Notes: a model not told the origin generated them from the sequence alone. A stretch of 64,000 nt of DNA from Paenibacillus pabuli (GCF_023101145.1 NZ_CP073714.1:5890001-5954000), one strand, 5' to 3'. Counted from the stretch's first letter, positions 44,177 to 52,750 are shown. Translations and numbers: made by a program.

Positions 44177-45457
44177 CTATTTTTTGCGTAACAGGTAGAC
44201 CAGCTTCCGATAATACATGGCGGCCTCCTTATATTTTCGCTGATCCTCGGATACCACCGCCATTCCCTCATATAAGGTTTCAAGTCGCATGCTATGCTGC
44301 ATGGACTCAAAATAAGGCAGGCATGTGAGGGCGCGCTCCATGAACACTTCACGATCGCCGTGCGCAAGAGCCAGGTGGCTCTGGTAGAAGGTTGCACTCA
44401 TCTGCTGATCCGGAGTTGTTGCACATTGAAGCAGATGATCCACACTTTGCGCAAGCACACCCCAGTTCTTTCGCGCCAGAGCCACTTCACATCGATACAC
44501 ACAGATTAACGGCTTCATCGCCTGCTGAGTTTCTTCCGATTCCTGCTGCAACAGGGATTCAAATCGTTCAATCTCCGACTGCGCCTGTTCCAACTCCCCC
44601 GTCATGGTTAACATGACAATCCGATTGTTCGCAATGGCTGTGACCAGGTCGCCCTGATTGCCGGCATACACCAGATTCGCCTCTGCCATCGTCAATGCCG
44701 AAAGTGCCTCTTGTACAAGTCCCATGGCAAAGCAATAACCGCTGTAAGCCACATATAAACCGGACAACCGATGAAACAGCCGCTGATCATAAACATGGCG
44801 CATCGTGAGATCGAATACCTGCTTGGCCTCTTCATACTGTTTGACTTGGATGTAGGCTTCCATCTTGATATTTTGCACAGACAGCCAGAATTCACTACCA
44901 GGTGGGGCCAATTCACTGAGCCTGGTTGCATGCGTTAACACATCCACGTAAGCAAGCTTGGAACGATAGTATTGCACTTTGTAAAATAATAACGCCTTTA
45001 CTAACGGACGCGGCAAATCAACATCATCAGGCCGGCCGTATTTCTCCAGGTAAAAATTTAAATAGGACGTATGTATATATTCATGAACTGCTGCATCATT
45101 TAGTTGCTGATAATAAACTGCCTTCATTAAGGCCGTGGTCAGCTCTACAGTCAGCGTATCATCCCGATCTTCCAGTGCGTGAACCGTTTCTTCGGATATA
45201 TGAGAAGCTGGTACTGACATTTGGTCAAAAATGGCCTCTGCTCGTGCCAGTGTTTCCTCATCTTGTACAGCAGCGTTTAACAGATAGGAAGAATTAACGC
45301 CAAGGCGTGACGCAATAGCCTCTGCCAGATCTTCAGGGAGTGGATAACGATCGGCTAGAATATTGGCGAAATGAGCCTGCGTGACCAGACCTTCCACGAG
45401 GTCTTTGCGGGAGATTTGCTTTCTTTTGCTCAAAAATTCAATCCGTTCCTTCAGCAT
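44177..45457 (-). CDS. HTH-TPR regulator, RRNPP-like
   Basis: A 426-aa cytosolic protein. Residues 1-60 form an XRE-like helix-turn-helix (LKERIEFLSKRKQISRKDLV; LPEDLAEAIASRLGVNSSYL), and 100-426 are TPR-like helical repeats (e.g. AEANLVYAGNQGDLVTAIAN; EAAMYYRKLVYLLRKK). This is the layout of RRNPP peptide-pheromone receptors, but no peptide gene is found beside it. It is divergent from fabV. AAAGGAGG precedes the ATG, and a half copy of the MITE-like element starts just 16 bases upstream. Confidence 0.8.
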   Translation of the reverse strand: MLKERIEFLSKRKQISRKDLVEGLVTQAHFANILADRYPLPEDLAEAIASRLGVNSSYLLNAAVQDEETLARAEAIFDQMSVPASHISEETVHALEDRDDTLTVELTTALMKAVYYQQLNDAAVHEYIHTSYLNFYLEKYGRPDDVDLPRPLVKALLFYKVQYYRSKLAYVDVLTHATRLSELAPPGSEFWLSVQNIKMEAYIQVKQYEEAKQVFDLTMRHVYDQRLFHRLSGLYVAYSGYCFAMGLVQEALSALTMAEANLVYAGNQGDLVTAIANNRIVMLTMTGELEQAQSEIERFESLLQQESEETQQAMKPLICVYRCEVALARKNWGVLAQSVDHLLQCATTPDQQMSATFYQSHLALAHGDREVFMERALTCLPYFESMQHSMRLETLYEGMAVVSEDQRKYKEAAMYYRKLVYLLRKK

Positions 45458-45472
45458 GGCTATTCCTCCTTT

Positions 45473-45556
45473 CGGGATAAAGGCGAACGCTTCGCTTCTC
45501 CAGATCCGTTCTGTCCTCTCCGTTATCGTGTAAATGTTTAGTTCAAATTATATAAT
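45473..45556. repeat. right half of the MITE-like element
   Basis: About 84 bases matching 9407-9490, with the inner GGATAAAGGCGAACGCT stretch and the end GTGTAAATGTTTAGTTCAAA. The left half is missing. It ends directly at the ribosome binding site of the HTH-TPR gene, so the break coincides with that gene's 5' leader. Confidence 0.75.
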
Positions 45557-45709
45557 ATCATCCCGGATGCGGAGCCGGATACCGTCTTTTGGCCAAATCC
45601 ATCGAAACGGTTTCCGTTTCGGAAGCAATTGTTTTACAATAAGGAGGCATGTACTAGAGCAAGATTCATTAATGATGAACAAGAGTTGACGATGAAAGGA
45701 TGCAAATGA

Positions 45710-46900
45710 ATGATTATTAAACCAAGAACACGTGGTTTTATTTGTACAACTTCCCATCCGGTAGGCTGTGCCGCACAAGTACAGGAACAAATTGATTATG
45801 TAAAATCCCAACCAAAATTGAATGGACCCCGTAACGTACTCGTTATCGGAGCTTCTACTGGATATGGACTCGCTTCACGCGTCGTATCCGCATTTGGTGC
45901 TGGAGCCAATACCATCGGCATTTACCGCCCAAGCAGCTCCACTGAAAAACGTACGGCTTCAGCAGGCTGGTACAACTCCGCTGCATTTGAGAAAGCTGCC
46001 GAAGAAGCAGGATTGAAATCATACAGCATTACGGGTGATGCCTTTGCCAACGAAACCAGAGAAAAGACTGTGGAGCTGATTCGCAGTGAACTCGGTCAGG
46101 TGGATTTGGTTGTCTACAGCGTAGCGTCAGCGCGCCGTACTGATCCGAATACTGGTGAAGTATTCAACTCCGTGCTTAAACCGATAGGACAATCGTACAC
46201 GAACAAAACGGTCAATTTCCATACGGGAGAAGTAACGTCTGTTACGATTGATCCGGCATCCGATGAAGAAATCCGTCAGACCGTCGCCGTAATGGGCGGA
46301 GATGACTGGGAACTGTGGATGGATGCCTTGCAGCAAGGCGGCGTTCTCGCGGACAATGCAACAACCATTGCTTTTTCTTATATCGGTCCTGAACTTACAC
46401 ATGCGATCTATCGTGATGGATCCATCGGTCAGGCCAAAAACCATCTGGAAGCGACAGCCCATAAGCTGAATGACCGTCTGAGTGCAAAGGGTGGACGTGC
46501 TTACCTCACCGTAGCCAAAGCGCTGGTGACCCAATCCAGCTCCGCAATTCCAGTGGTGCCTCTGTATATCTCTGCATTGTACAAAGTCATGAAGGAAAAA
46601 GGCTTGCATGAAGGCTGCATCGAGCAATTGCAACGCTTGTTTGCTGAACGCCTGTATGCAGGAGGAGAAGTTCCGACGGACAAAGCAGGGCGTATTCGTA
46701 TCGATGATTGGGAGATGAGAGAGGACGTTCAGGAAGAAGTAGCGAAGCTTTGGAACGAGCTGACCACCGAAAACATCTATGATCTGTCCGATCTGGAAGG
46801 GTACCGTAAGGAGTTCTTCCAACTATTTGGTTTTGAAAACGACGGTGTGGATTATGAAGCAGATGTTGATCCAAACGTTGAAGTACCGCATCAGCGTTAA
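45710..46900 (+). CDS. fabV: enoyl-ACP reductase FabV
   Basis: A 396-aa NADH-dependent reductase for the last step of each fatty-acid elongation cycle. N-terminal MIIKPRTRGFICTTSHPVG, the nucleotide loop VIGASTGYGLASRV (45-58) and the Tyr-X8-Lys pair in IYRDGSIGQAK are the FabV marks. FabV enzymes are resistant to triclosan, unlike FabI. FabV is uncommon in Firmicutes, so horizontal origin is possible. AAAGGAT precedes the ATG, and an inverted repeat (CGAAACGG/CCGTTTCG) lies about 100 bases upstream. Confidence 0.95.
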   Translation: MIIKPRTRGFICTTSHPVGCAAQVQEQIDYVKSQPKLNGPRNVLVIGASTGYGLASRVVSAFGAGANTIGIYRPSSSTEKRTASAGWYNSAAFEKAAEEAGLKSYSITGDAFANETREKTVELIRSELGQVDLVVYSVASARRTDPNTGEVFNSVLKPIGQSYTNKTVNFHTGEVTSVTIDPASDEEIRQTVAVMGGDDWELWMDALQQGGVLADNATTIAFSYIGPELTHAIYRDGSIGQAKNHLEATAHKLNDRLSAKGGRAYLTVAKALVTQSSSAIPVVPLYISALYKVMKEKGLHEGCIEQLQRLFAERLYAGGEVPTDKAGRIRIDDWEMREDVQEEVAKLWNELTTENIYDLSDLEGYRKEFFQLFGFENDGVDYEADVDPNVEVPHQR

Positions 46901-46964
46901 TAGAAAACGAATGTTGCTGTGGGACTGGTGTAACAAACTTATTACAGGTCCGATCCAGCCTTAG

Positions 46965-46984
46965 GGGAGCGAGTTATCGCTCCC
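46965..46984 (+). terminator. terminator after fabV
   Basis: GGGAGCGA-GTTA-TCGCTCCC followed by TTTTTG. It lies between fabV and the convergent YcaQ-type gene. Confidence 0.9.
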
Positions 46985-47003
46985 TTTTTGACGTCTGCCG
47001 ATT

Positions 47004-48254
47004 CTATAAGATGGACTTGAGCTGTTTTTTCAGTTCTTTCGGCAGTGTCTTCTCTACCGTAATGGATCGCGCCCCATGCATCGTTGCAAAGAACCGGAGT
47101 CCCTCCCGAAAGTCCGCAATCCATTCCACTACTGGCGGAGCAGCCTCTTCCATTGATAATAACCGAACCGTTAACACACCCGTTTTGCGATCAAGTCGCG
47201 GGTCCATGCGTCCAATCAGCCGATCTCCGTGAAGAATGGGCATGGCGTAATATCCGTAGGTTCGTTTCACCTCTGGTGTGTAAATCTCCCACTTATAATG
47301 GAAATCAAATAAATCCAGAATCCGTTCCCGTCTCCACAGCAGGTTGTCCAGCGGAGGCAGGAATCGCACCGGACCTGATGGATCATAATGCGCTTCTTCC
47401 CTTTCCATCTCACGCAACAAATCTTCATCTTCTGCACGGATGTAATACGGCGTCGTAACGTCCTCTACCTCCAGTGGGATCATGCGCCCAGCTGCGACAC
47501 GTGCAGCCATCTCACTTCGGCGTTCAGCAGCGGTGGATTTCACCCAGCCTAACCGTGGATCCCGAGCGTCCACGACTCGATATGCATAAATGTACTTGTC
47601 AATCAAAGCTTGCCTCTGAGCCAACATATCGATCTCCGCTTTCATGGATTGGCCCTGCTCCAGCAGTCCAGATTCAGTAATATGAAAATAACGTTCATTC
47701 CCCTGCCTTGCCACGACACGAATGGCAGCCGAATCCAGCAGCAGGTTTAACGCCAGCGTGGTATCCTTCGTTTTTGGTACATCCGCACTGTCCCAATATC
47801 CACTTACCCGTTCGACGCCACGGAAAGCTCTTGAAGGGAGCGGTCCCTCTTCTTCCAAACGCTTCAGCACATGCTGCACTGTATTCTCCAGCCCTTGCAG
47901 GGAAGGAGCCAGACGCTCCCGTAATCGGGCACGTACAGGTTCAAACAGAGCATAATCCTCCATCGGAATGACACATGCCGCATTGGCAAAATATTCAAAT
48001 ACTTTATGTTCACTTAGCAAGGTATGTAAATACTCAGAGGTATAGCCCGGATCACGAGCACCCAGCACCAAATGCTGATTTCCGGTTACGGCAGCGACAG
48101 GATCAATCTGTACGCAGCCAAGGGAGCGAATTAACTGCATCACCTGTTCAGGTCCTGAAGGCAAGGTAGCAGCGGGCCAACGTCCCAATAAAGATTGCGT
48201 CTGCAGCAAGAAACGCCGAACGATTTTTTTATTCATACGAAGCGCTGTTGTCAT
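47004..48254 (-). CDS. ycaQ: YcaQ/AlkZ-type DNA glycosylase
   Basis: About 416 aa, a winged-helix HTH_42 protein of the YcaQ/AlkZ family that unhooks DNA interstrand crosslinks and excises bulky alkyl adducts. The catalytic Q-hydrophobic-D motif is in GCVQIDPVAAV near residue 48. Other conserved parts are ERYFHITESGLL and RFLPPLDNLLWRRERILDLF near 315-335. Three such repair enzymes (Ogt, AlkD, YcaQ) lie in this window. Start at ATG 48254 after GGGAAG; an earlier ATG at 48275 lacks a site. Confidence 0.9.
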   Translation of the reverse strand: MTTALRMNKKIVRRFLLQTQSLLGRWPAATLPSGPEQVMQLIRSLGCVQIDPVAAVTGNQHLVLGARDPGYTSEYLHTLLSEHKVFEYFANAACVIPMEDYALFEPVRARLRERLAPSLQGLENTVQHVLKRLEEEGPLPSRAFRGVERVSGYWDSADVPKTKDTTLALNLLLDSAAIRVVARQGNERYFHITESGLLEQGQSMKAEIDMLAQRQALIDKYIYAYRVVDARDPRLGWVKSTAAERRSEMAARVAAGRMIPLEVEDVTTPYYIRAEDEDLLREMEREEAHYDPSGPVRFLPPLDNLLWRRERILDLFDFHYKWEIYTPEVKRTYGYYAMPILHGDRLIGRMDPRLDRKTGVLTVRLLSMEEAAPPVVEWIADFREGLRFFATMHGARSITVEKTLPKELKKQLKSIL

Positions 48255-48391
48255 ATGTACAATTCTTCCCTTCATCGAAGATAGGAGGATGTATAGCTAT
48301 AATGATCCAATTCAAAAGAGATACATTGATTTTAACAGTCCAAGGGATGTCTTACCAATCGAAGGAAGAGTTATTTTAAAAATGTTGACGC

Positions 48392-48616
48392 TTATGCAAC
48401 ACTCCGCACACCATAGACAAAATAAAAAGAAGCACCACCATCCTGGGTCCGCTTCTTGTGTTTGACCTTTTGCAATTTTTCCTGCTTCGTTGGCATGATT
48501 CGAACATGCTGGGATAATGCTCCATAATCTCCGTTTACTCTCCGACTTTGCTCCGAACACCATTGTCCCGACCGCTCTGCTTTGCGCAATGCTTTTTGCG
48601 TTTGTGTACGCGCCAT
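48392..48616 (-). CDS. small basic conserved protein
   Basis: A 74-aa protein rich in Lys, Arg and Gln, starting MARTQTQKALRKAERSGQW and later PTKQEKLQKVKHKKR. The pattern is that of small, RNA-binding-like proteins found in Bacillales, although I cannot name the family. The ATG at 48616 has AAGGGAG upstream at a rather long distance of about 12 bases. The longer frame from 48709 overlaps the end of the nuclease gene. Confidence 0.55.
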   Translation of the reverse strand: MARTQTQKALRKAERSGQWCSEQSRRVNGDYGALSQHVRIMPTKQEKLQKVKHKKRTQDGGASFYFVYGVRSVA

Positions 48617-48709
48617 AAATTGAACACACTCCCTTGGTTGGTATGCACTCAATATATCATGTGCAAGCAGACAAGTGAAGGTGCTATACGTGGACTTAAA
48701 GCCGTTCAT

Positions 48710-49309
48710 TCACAAATGAGGAACTTTTTTACGCCGTGATTGCCATGTTTCCACAGGTTCCTGATCGTCTTCCTCAATCAATTCCAGTGCTTCCTCCATT
48801 CTTCTGGATTTAAACAGCATGATCAGGTCCAACAGATCTTCCCGGTCCAGCAGCTTCACCCCGTTGACTGCTGCCAGCGTCCGGCATGCTTCCGTATATC
48901 TGCCTGAGGTGAGCACGATGGATCGATCTGCCTCATAATAACGCATGGACGTGTATATTTCCTGAACAGCGCTGAGTCCAACCGGATGATTCGCTCCGTA
49001 CCGCTTGGCCTGAATGACATTACGTCTGCCTGCTCTATCCACAAATACAAGATCCGCACCAAAATCACGGCTGCTTGTGGTCTTATGCACTTCGGCATAG
49101 CCGAGTTGTTGGAATAAATGATACAGATACAGCTCAAATTCCGATCCATCCTGCATTTTATCGATATCCTTAATCGTAATCTTACGTGGATTAGCCTCGC
49201 TTCTTATACGTTGCCCCCGCCGAATCACACGTCGAATGATCCAGGCAATGAGCAGCAGAAGGACAATGATGCCTATGCCCACAGTGGTCATATTTTCATT
49301 CCAGTTCAT
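48710..49309 (-). CDS. membrane-anchored Mrr-like restriction endonuclease
   Basis: A 199-aa protein. One N-terminal membrane helix (TTVGIGIIVLLLLIAWII) and an RRVIRRGQRIR stop-transfer segment place the rest in the cytosol. The Mrr_cat domain is clear: GSEFELYLYHLFQQLGY, SRDFGADLVFVD and NVIQAKRYGANHPVG, giving the D-(x)n-QxK nuclease core near residues 84-107. No methylase lies next to it. AAGGAG precedes the ATG. It may act on foreign DNA at the membrane or on damaged DNA. Confidence 0.85.
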   Translation of the reverse strand: MNWNENMTTVGIGIIVLLLLIAWIIRRVIRRGQRIRSEANPRKITIKDIDKMQDGSEFELYLYHLFQQLGYAEVHKTTSSRDFGADLVFVDRAGRRNVIQAKRYGANHPVGLSAVQEIYTSMRYYEADRSIVLTSGRYTEACRTLAAVNGVKLLDREDLLDLIMLFKSRRMEEALELIEEDDQEPVETWQSRRKKVPHL

Positions 49310-49565
49310 GTCTGTTCTCCTTGTCGTTCCTCTAATCTGACAGGCTTGTAACCCTGTTAGCCCTCGTCACCCGACTAAATATATCAGACTTCTCTCGCAA
49401 CAGAAAGAAGATGAATTCCCTGTAACCCTCTAATTTCACCAAACAACAATAATAGTACATCTCAATTATAAAAGGTTACAGACACGCTGGTTGAATTTCA
49501 CATCTATGAAATGGTAGAATTCAACAATCGGTTCTATTTTGAATCGAAGAAAGGTGGTTTATAAC

Positions 49566-50840
49566 TTGCATACATCCAACAAACGAAAGTCCAAAACATG
49601 GGCTGCGCTTCTTCTCAGTGGCACGCTCCTCTTCAGCCTGCATACACCAAGCTACGCGGCGGCAGAGCAAAGTACACCATTGCCCAAACCTGCATGGACA
49701 TCATCTTCACTGTCACTCACACAAGTGAATACGGAGAAAGACGTTATCGTCAACGAAGTGAACGCAGTACCTGCAAAAAATCTGGTTTATGTGCATTCTT
49801 CCCAGCCCGTGACCAAAACAAGCAGCAATACCAAGCTGGACTGGCAGCTGGATTCGCTTCAGGCACTGGATGCCACAACTGGACAATTGAAATGGAATGT
49901 TATTTTCCATGAGAAAAGCGGGCCTTATACAACCTACTCCAATTCACTATATACCAGCAACGGGACAGCCTATGTATATATGGAATATTCGGATGGAACC
50001 AAAAAAGTTTACTCGTACAACACTTCCGGCAAAACCAACTGGGTCAAAAACGTGAGTAATTCAGCATCCATATACCTTCTGGACGACGATACGTTATTGA
50101 TCGCTTCGAGCCCTGGTGTTCAATCGAACGGTTCCGTTCGTTCAGCCATCTCGCTGTATGACAAAAAAGGAAAACTGATTACGGAAAAAACAATCAACGG
50201 TGCTGTACTCAAAGCAGGCAGTGATCGAATCGTAGTGGATGCCAGCAAACAAACCAAAGTCGGCAGCTTCTGGCAGCCTGCCGCTAATCCCAAAGTCGAG
50301 ATTTACGATCGTACGCTGAATCGTCTTTCCTTCTATCAGTTCCCGAGCAATGCCAACACCCTCGGAGACGGTGGCGGTGAATCGCTGGCCATTCTGGAAG
50401 ATGGCTCCGTGATCATGCGCGCCAATTTTGCGAATACAGGCAACAAGCTGATGGGCTTTGGCACCGATGGCAAACTGGCCTGGGGCCGTGCTATTGCAGG
50501 TGATGCCTATGTTCAGACCGCAGGCAGCAGTTATACCCTGTTTACAGGCCAAAAGCTGGAACTGTACACCATGAAAGGCAAAGTGACTGAACGTACTTTC
50601 AAGGAAGAGCAGCCTGTTCTCATGCAGGTTGATCATTCACAGGACGGTCAGTACAAACTTGATTTCGCTAAAAAGGGTTATATTCTCGATCCGCAAACAT
50701 TGGATACGGTACATGAATATACCTTTGCATCCTCTCCTGGATTGCTCGATGGATATTCAACGTACAACGATCATATTATTTATCAGATCAATGACGATGC
50801 ATTGTCCAAGTATGTATTGAAGACAGCCTCAGCTAAATAG
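49566..50840 (+). CDS. secreted beta-propeller (PQQ-like) protein
   Basis: About 424 aa from a TTG at 49566, eight bases after AAGGTGG. A signal peptide (KTWAALLLSGTLLFSLHTPSYA) is followed by repeated strands with LDATTGQLKW, KVYSYNTSGKTNW and YLLDDDTLLIA, as in PQQ-like eight-bladed propellers. No cysteine pairs or enzyme motif are seen. It is probably an extracellular or wall-bound binding protein. The alternative start at 49539 would put the first nine residues before the site. Confidence 0.75.
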   Translation: MHTSNKRKSKTWAALLLSGTLLFSLHTPSYAAAEQSTPLPKPAWTSSSLSLTQVNTEKDVIVNEVNAVPAKNLVYVHSSQPVTKTSSNTKLDWQLDSLQALDATTGQLKWNVIFHEKSGPYTTYSNSLYTSNGTAYVYMEYSDGTKKVYSYNTSGKTNWVKNVSNSASIYLLDDDTLLIASSPGVQSNGSVRSAISLYDKKGKLITEKTINGAVLKAGSDRIVVDASKQTKVGSFWQPAANPKVEIYDRTLNRLSFYQFPSNANTLGDGGGESLAILEDGSVIMRANFANTGNKLMGFGTDGKLAWGRAIAGDAYVQTAGSSYTLFTGQKLELYTMKGKVTERTFKEEQPVLMQVDHSQDGQYKLDFAKKGYILDPQTLDTVHEYTFASSPGLLDGYSTYNDHIIYQINDDALSKYVLKTASAK

Positions 50841-50845
50841 TAAAT

Positions 50846-50888
50846 GGAGCGCTCTGGTTGACCGACTAACGGTTAACAGGGCGCTCTG
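50846..50888 (+). terminator. terminator after the propeller gene
   Basis: GGAGCGCTCTGGTT and its partner AACAGGGCGCTCT form an imperfect stem with an inner ACCG/CGGT pair. It separates the propeller gene from the tlrB leader. Confidence 0.75.
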
Positions 50889-50926
50889 TTATTTCACACA
50901 ACTATGTAGAGTCGAGTCCCCCATCG

Positions 50927-50955
50927 TTTACCCTCTCTGGTCTAACTGTTATAAT
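50927..50955 (+). promoter_or_regulatory. tlrB leader promoter
   Basis: TTTACC at 50927-50932 and a perfect TATAAT at 50950-50955 are separated by 17 bases, putting +1 near 50962, about 50 bases before the leader ORF. Confidence 0.75.
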
Positions 50956-51010
50956 AGTATCGTTACCTTTTTCATTTATTATTGGTTAACCCAAAGGAGC
51001 GAGTCCTCCC

Positions 51011-51040
51011 ATGATCATTCAATTCATTCGATACAGATAA
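51011..51040 (+). CDS. tlrB leader peptide MIIQFIRYR
   Basis: A nine-residue ORF (MIIQFIRYR) with AAAGGAG 11 bases before its ATG. The last three residues, Arg-Tyr-Arg, are a +X+ macrolide arrest motif, the type known from leader peptides of macrolide resistance genes. The stop codon ends four bases before the first arm of the terminator. A ribosome held on RYR by a macrolide would cover that arm. Confidence 0.75.
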   Translation: MIIQFIRYR

Positions 51041-51043
51041 CTT

Positions 51044-51109
51044 GGGGCATAACCTAAACCTCTTTTTTCAAAATGTACAACAGAGGTTTATTTGTTATGC
51101 CCTTTTCTT
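51044..51109 (+). promoter_or_regulatory. transcription attenuator upstream of tlrB
   Basis: A two-part stem pairs GGGCATAAC (51045-51053) with GTTATGCCC (51094-51102) and AAACCTC with GAGGTTT, followed by TTTTCTT. It stands between the leader ORF and tlrB. Upstream GGTTA and CCC (50984-50992) can pair with GGGG and TAACC of the same arm (51044-51054), giving an alternative fold that excludes the terminator. Confidence 0.8.
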
Positions 51110-51145
51110 CAGTTATCCAGATCTGAATGAATGGGGTGCTGTTCC

Positions 51146-52033
51146 ATGTCAATCCAACGCAGAGAACGTAGTGCTGCGCTTATTTATCCATACATCCATA
51201 TGCTGAAATGTCCCATCTGTCATGGCTCAATGACAACGATTAGTCCACACAGTATTCAATGTATGTCCCGACATACGTTTGATTTGGCCAAACAAGGTTA
51301 TATCAATTTCATGACACGTTTTTTCAAGGGCAACTATGACAAACGTTTATTTACGGCCAAAAGGAATATTTTATCTCAAACTGAGATCTATACGCCTCTG
51401 ACCGATATTATTCGCAATTACATCGAAGGTTACTGCCATAGCAAGAGTCAGCCCTTGCATATTCTGGACGCCGGTGCAGGAGAGGGATCTCTCTTGCAGC
51501 AGATCACACAGAATACTCCAGCTGTGGGCTGGGGGATCGACATCGCCAAAGAGGGCATTGCCATGGCTTCTTCTGCCTACGACCAGCAAATCTGGTTTGT
51601 TGGTGATCTTGCTTGTAGTCCCTTTGCAGAGGAACAACTGGACGTGATCCTGAATATCCTCTCCCCTTCGAATTATGAAGAGTTCGGGCGAGTGATGAGG
51701 AAGGATGGCTGGATCATCAAAGTGATTCCCCGGGACCGATATCTAATGGAAATGAGAGAGCTTCTGTTTAGGGATCGCTCTCACCAACTAGACGGGAGGG
51801 ACCATGTACTGGACCGGTTTGCCAAGTATCATCATCTCATAGACCGTATTCCACTAACGTACACTCTGCCTGTAACAAAGGTCATGCTGGATTCACTCAT
51901 TCATATGACTCCACTCTCCTGGCATGGGAAGGAATCAGCCATATCCAGCGTTCAAGAGTCCTTGTCGCAGATTACAATTGACTTGGAAATACTGGTGGGA
52001 AGCCGAAGATCAGTTCTGCAGCCTCTGAGATAG
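51146..52033 (+). CDS. tlrB: 23S rRNA (guanine-N1)-methyltransferase, RlmA(II)/TlrB type
   Basis: About 295 aa. The zinc site is formed by C22 and C25 (KCPICHGSM), C39 and H43 (QCMSRHTFDLAKQGYINF), the RlmA signature. The SAM fold follows with ILDAGAGEGSLL near residue 107 and DVILNILSPSNYEEFGRV near 169. RlmA(II) methylates G748 of 23S rRNA and helps resist tylosin-class macrolides. GGGGTG lies seven bases before ATG 51146. The leader peptide and attenuator before it indicate antibiotic-induced expression. Confidence 0.9.
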   Translation: MSIQRRERSAALIYPYIHMLKCPICHGSMTTISPHSIQCMSRHTFDLAKQGYINFMTRFFKGNYDKRLFTAKRNILSQTEIYTPLTDIIRNYIEGYCHSKSQPLHILDAGAGEGSLLQQITQNTPAVGWGIDIAKEGIAMASSAYDQQIWFVGDLACSPFAEEQLDVILNILSPSNYEEFGRVMRKDGWIIKVIPRDRYLMEMRELLFRDRSHQLDGRDHVLDRFAKYHHLIDRIPLTYTLPVTKVMLDSLIHMTPLSWHGKESAISSVQESLSQITIDLEILVGSRRSVLQPLR

Positions 52034-52057
52034 CATTATCTTAAGTGTTGAATCAAA

Positions 52058-52094
52058 AAGCCGGGAAAGTTCCTGTTGGAACTCTCCCGGCTTC
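52058..52094. terminator. bidirectional terminator
   Basis: AAGCCGGGAAAGTTCC pairs with GGAACTCTCCCGGCTT around a TGTT loop. It lies between tlrB and the convergent msrA. Confidence 0.9.
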
Positions 52095-52143
52095 TTCAAT
52101 GTGCCCTCATGTGAATTGTGTAAGCGGGTCTAATATCACGGAA

Positions 52144-52662
52144 TTAATTTTTCCAGTTCTCTTCAATAAATTCGTCCCGTCCGGAAATGGCACGGTCTTC
52201 TTTATAATGCTTCTCATTTTTCTTATGGTAATCCTGATGATAGTCTTCTGCCGGATAGAATACAACTGCATCCCGAATCTCCGTCACAATCGGTTGATTG
52301 AATCGCCCACTTGCTGCCAGTTCCTGTTTGGACTGTTCAGCGAGTTCACGCTGACGTTCGTTATGGACAAAGATCGCTGTCCGGTACTGGCTCCCGCGAT
52401 CCTGAAATTGCCCTCCGTCATCGGTTGGGTCTGTCTGAGGCCAGTATAGCTCCAGCAGACGTTCATACGGAAACACCTCTGGATCAAATGTAATTTCAAC
52501 GACCTCGACATGACCGGTCTCCCCGGTTTTGACCTGCTCATATGTTGGATTATCGACGTGACCGCCGGTATAGCCAGATACAATACCATGAATGCCTGGT
52601 TGCTCTTCAAATGGTGTAACCATACACCAGAAGCATCCGCCGGCAAATGTAGCCTTTTCCAT
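52144..52662 (-). CDS. msrA: peptide-methionine (S)-S-oxide reductase
   Basis: A 172-aa repair enzyme that reduces methionine-S-sulfoxide in proteins. The active site GGCFWCMVTPF (residues 8-18) contains nucleophile Cys10; a second Cys at 13 may be structural. GYTGGHVDNPTYEQVKTGETGHVE near 31-54 and the YRTAIFV stretch complete the fold. No MsrB domain or gene is adjacent. AAAGGGATG precedes the ATG. Confidence 0.95.
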   Translation of the reverse strand: MEKATFAGGCFWCMVTPFEEQPGIHGIVSGYTGGHVDNPTYEQVKTGETGHVEVVEITFDPEVFPYERLLELYWPQTDPTDDGGQFQDRGSQYRTAIFVHNERQRELAEQSKQELAASGRFNQPIVTEIRDAVVFYPAEDYHQDYHKKNEKHYKEDRAISGRDEFIEENWKN

Positions 52663-52702
52663 GCATACTCATCCCTTTCTTATATACCTATATCTTAAAA
52701 CA

Positions 52703-52750
52703 AAAAGAGGTTGATGGAAAGCCACGTCTGTGGACTTCCATCAACCTCTT
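52703..52750 (-). terminator. terminator after the GlsB-type gene
   Basis: AAGAGGTTGATGGAA and GCCAC pair with GTGG and TTCCATCAACCTCTT. It stands between msrA and the 52829-53086 gene. Confidence 0.88.

Noticed and set aside
48302..48379. A 25-codon plus-strand ORF (MIQFKRDTLILTVQGMSY) near an AGGAGG
   Set aside because: The spacing from AGGAGG to the ATG is about 13 bases, and no terminator or promoter supports it.
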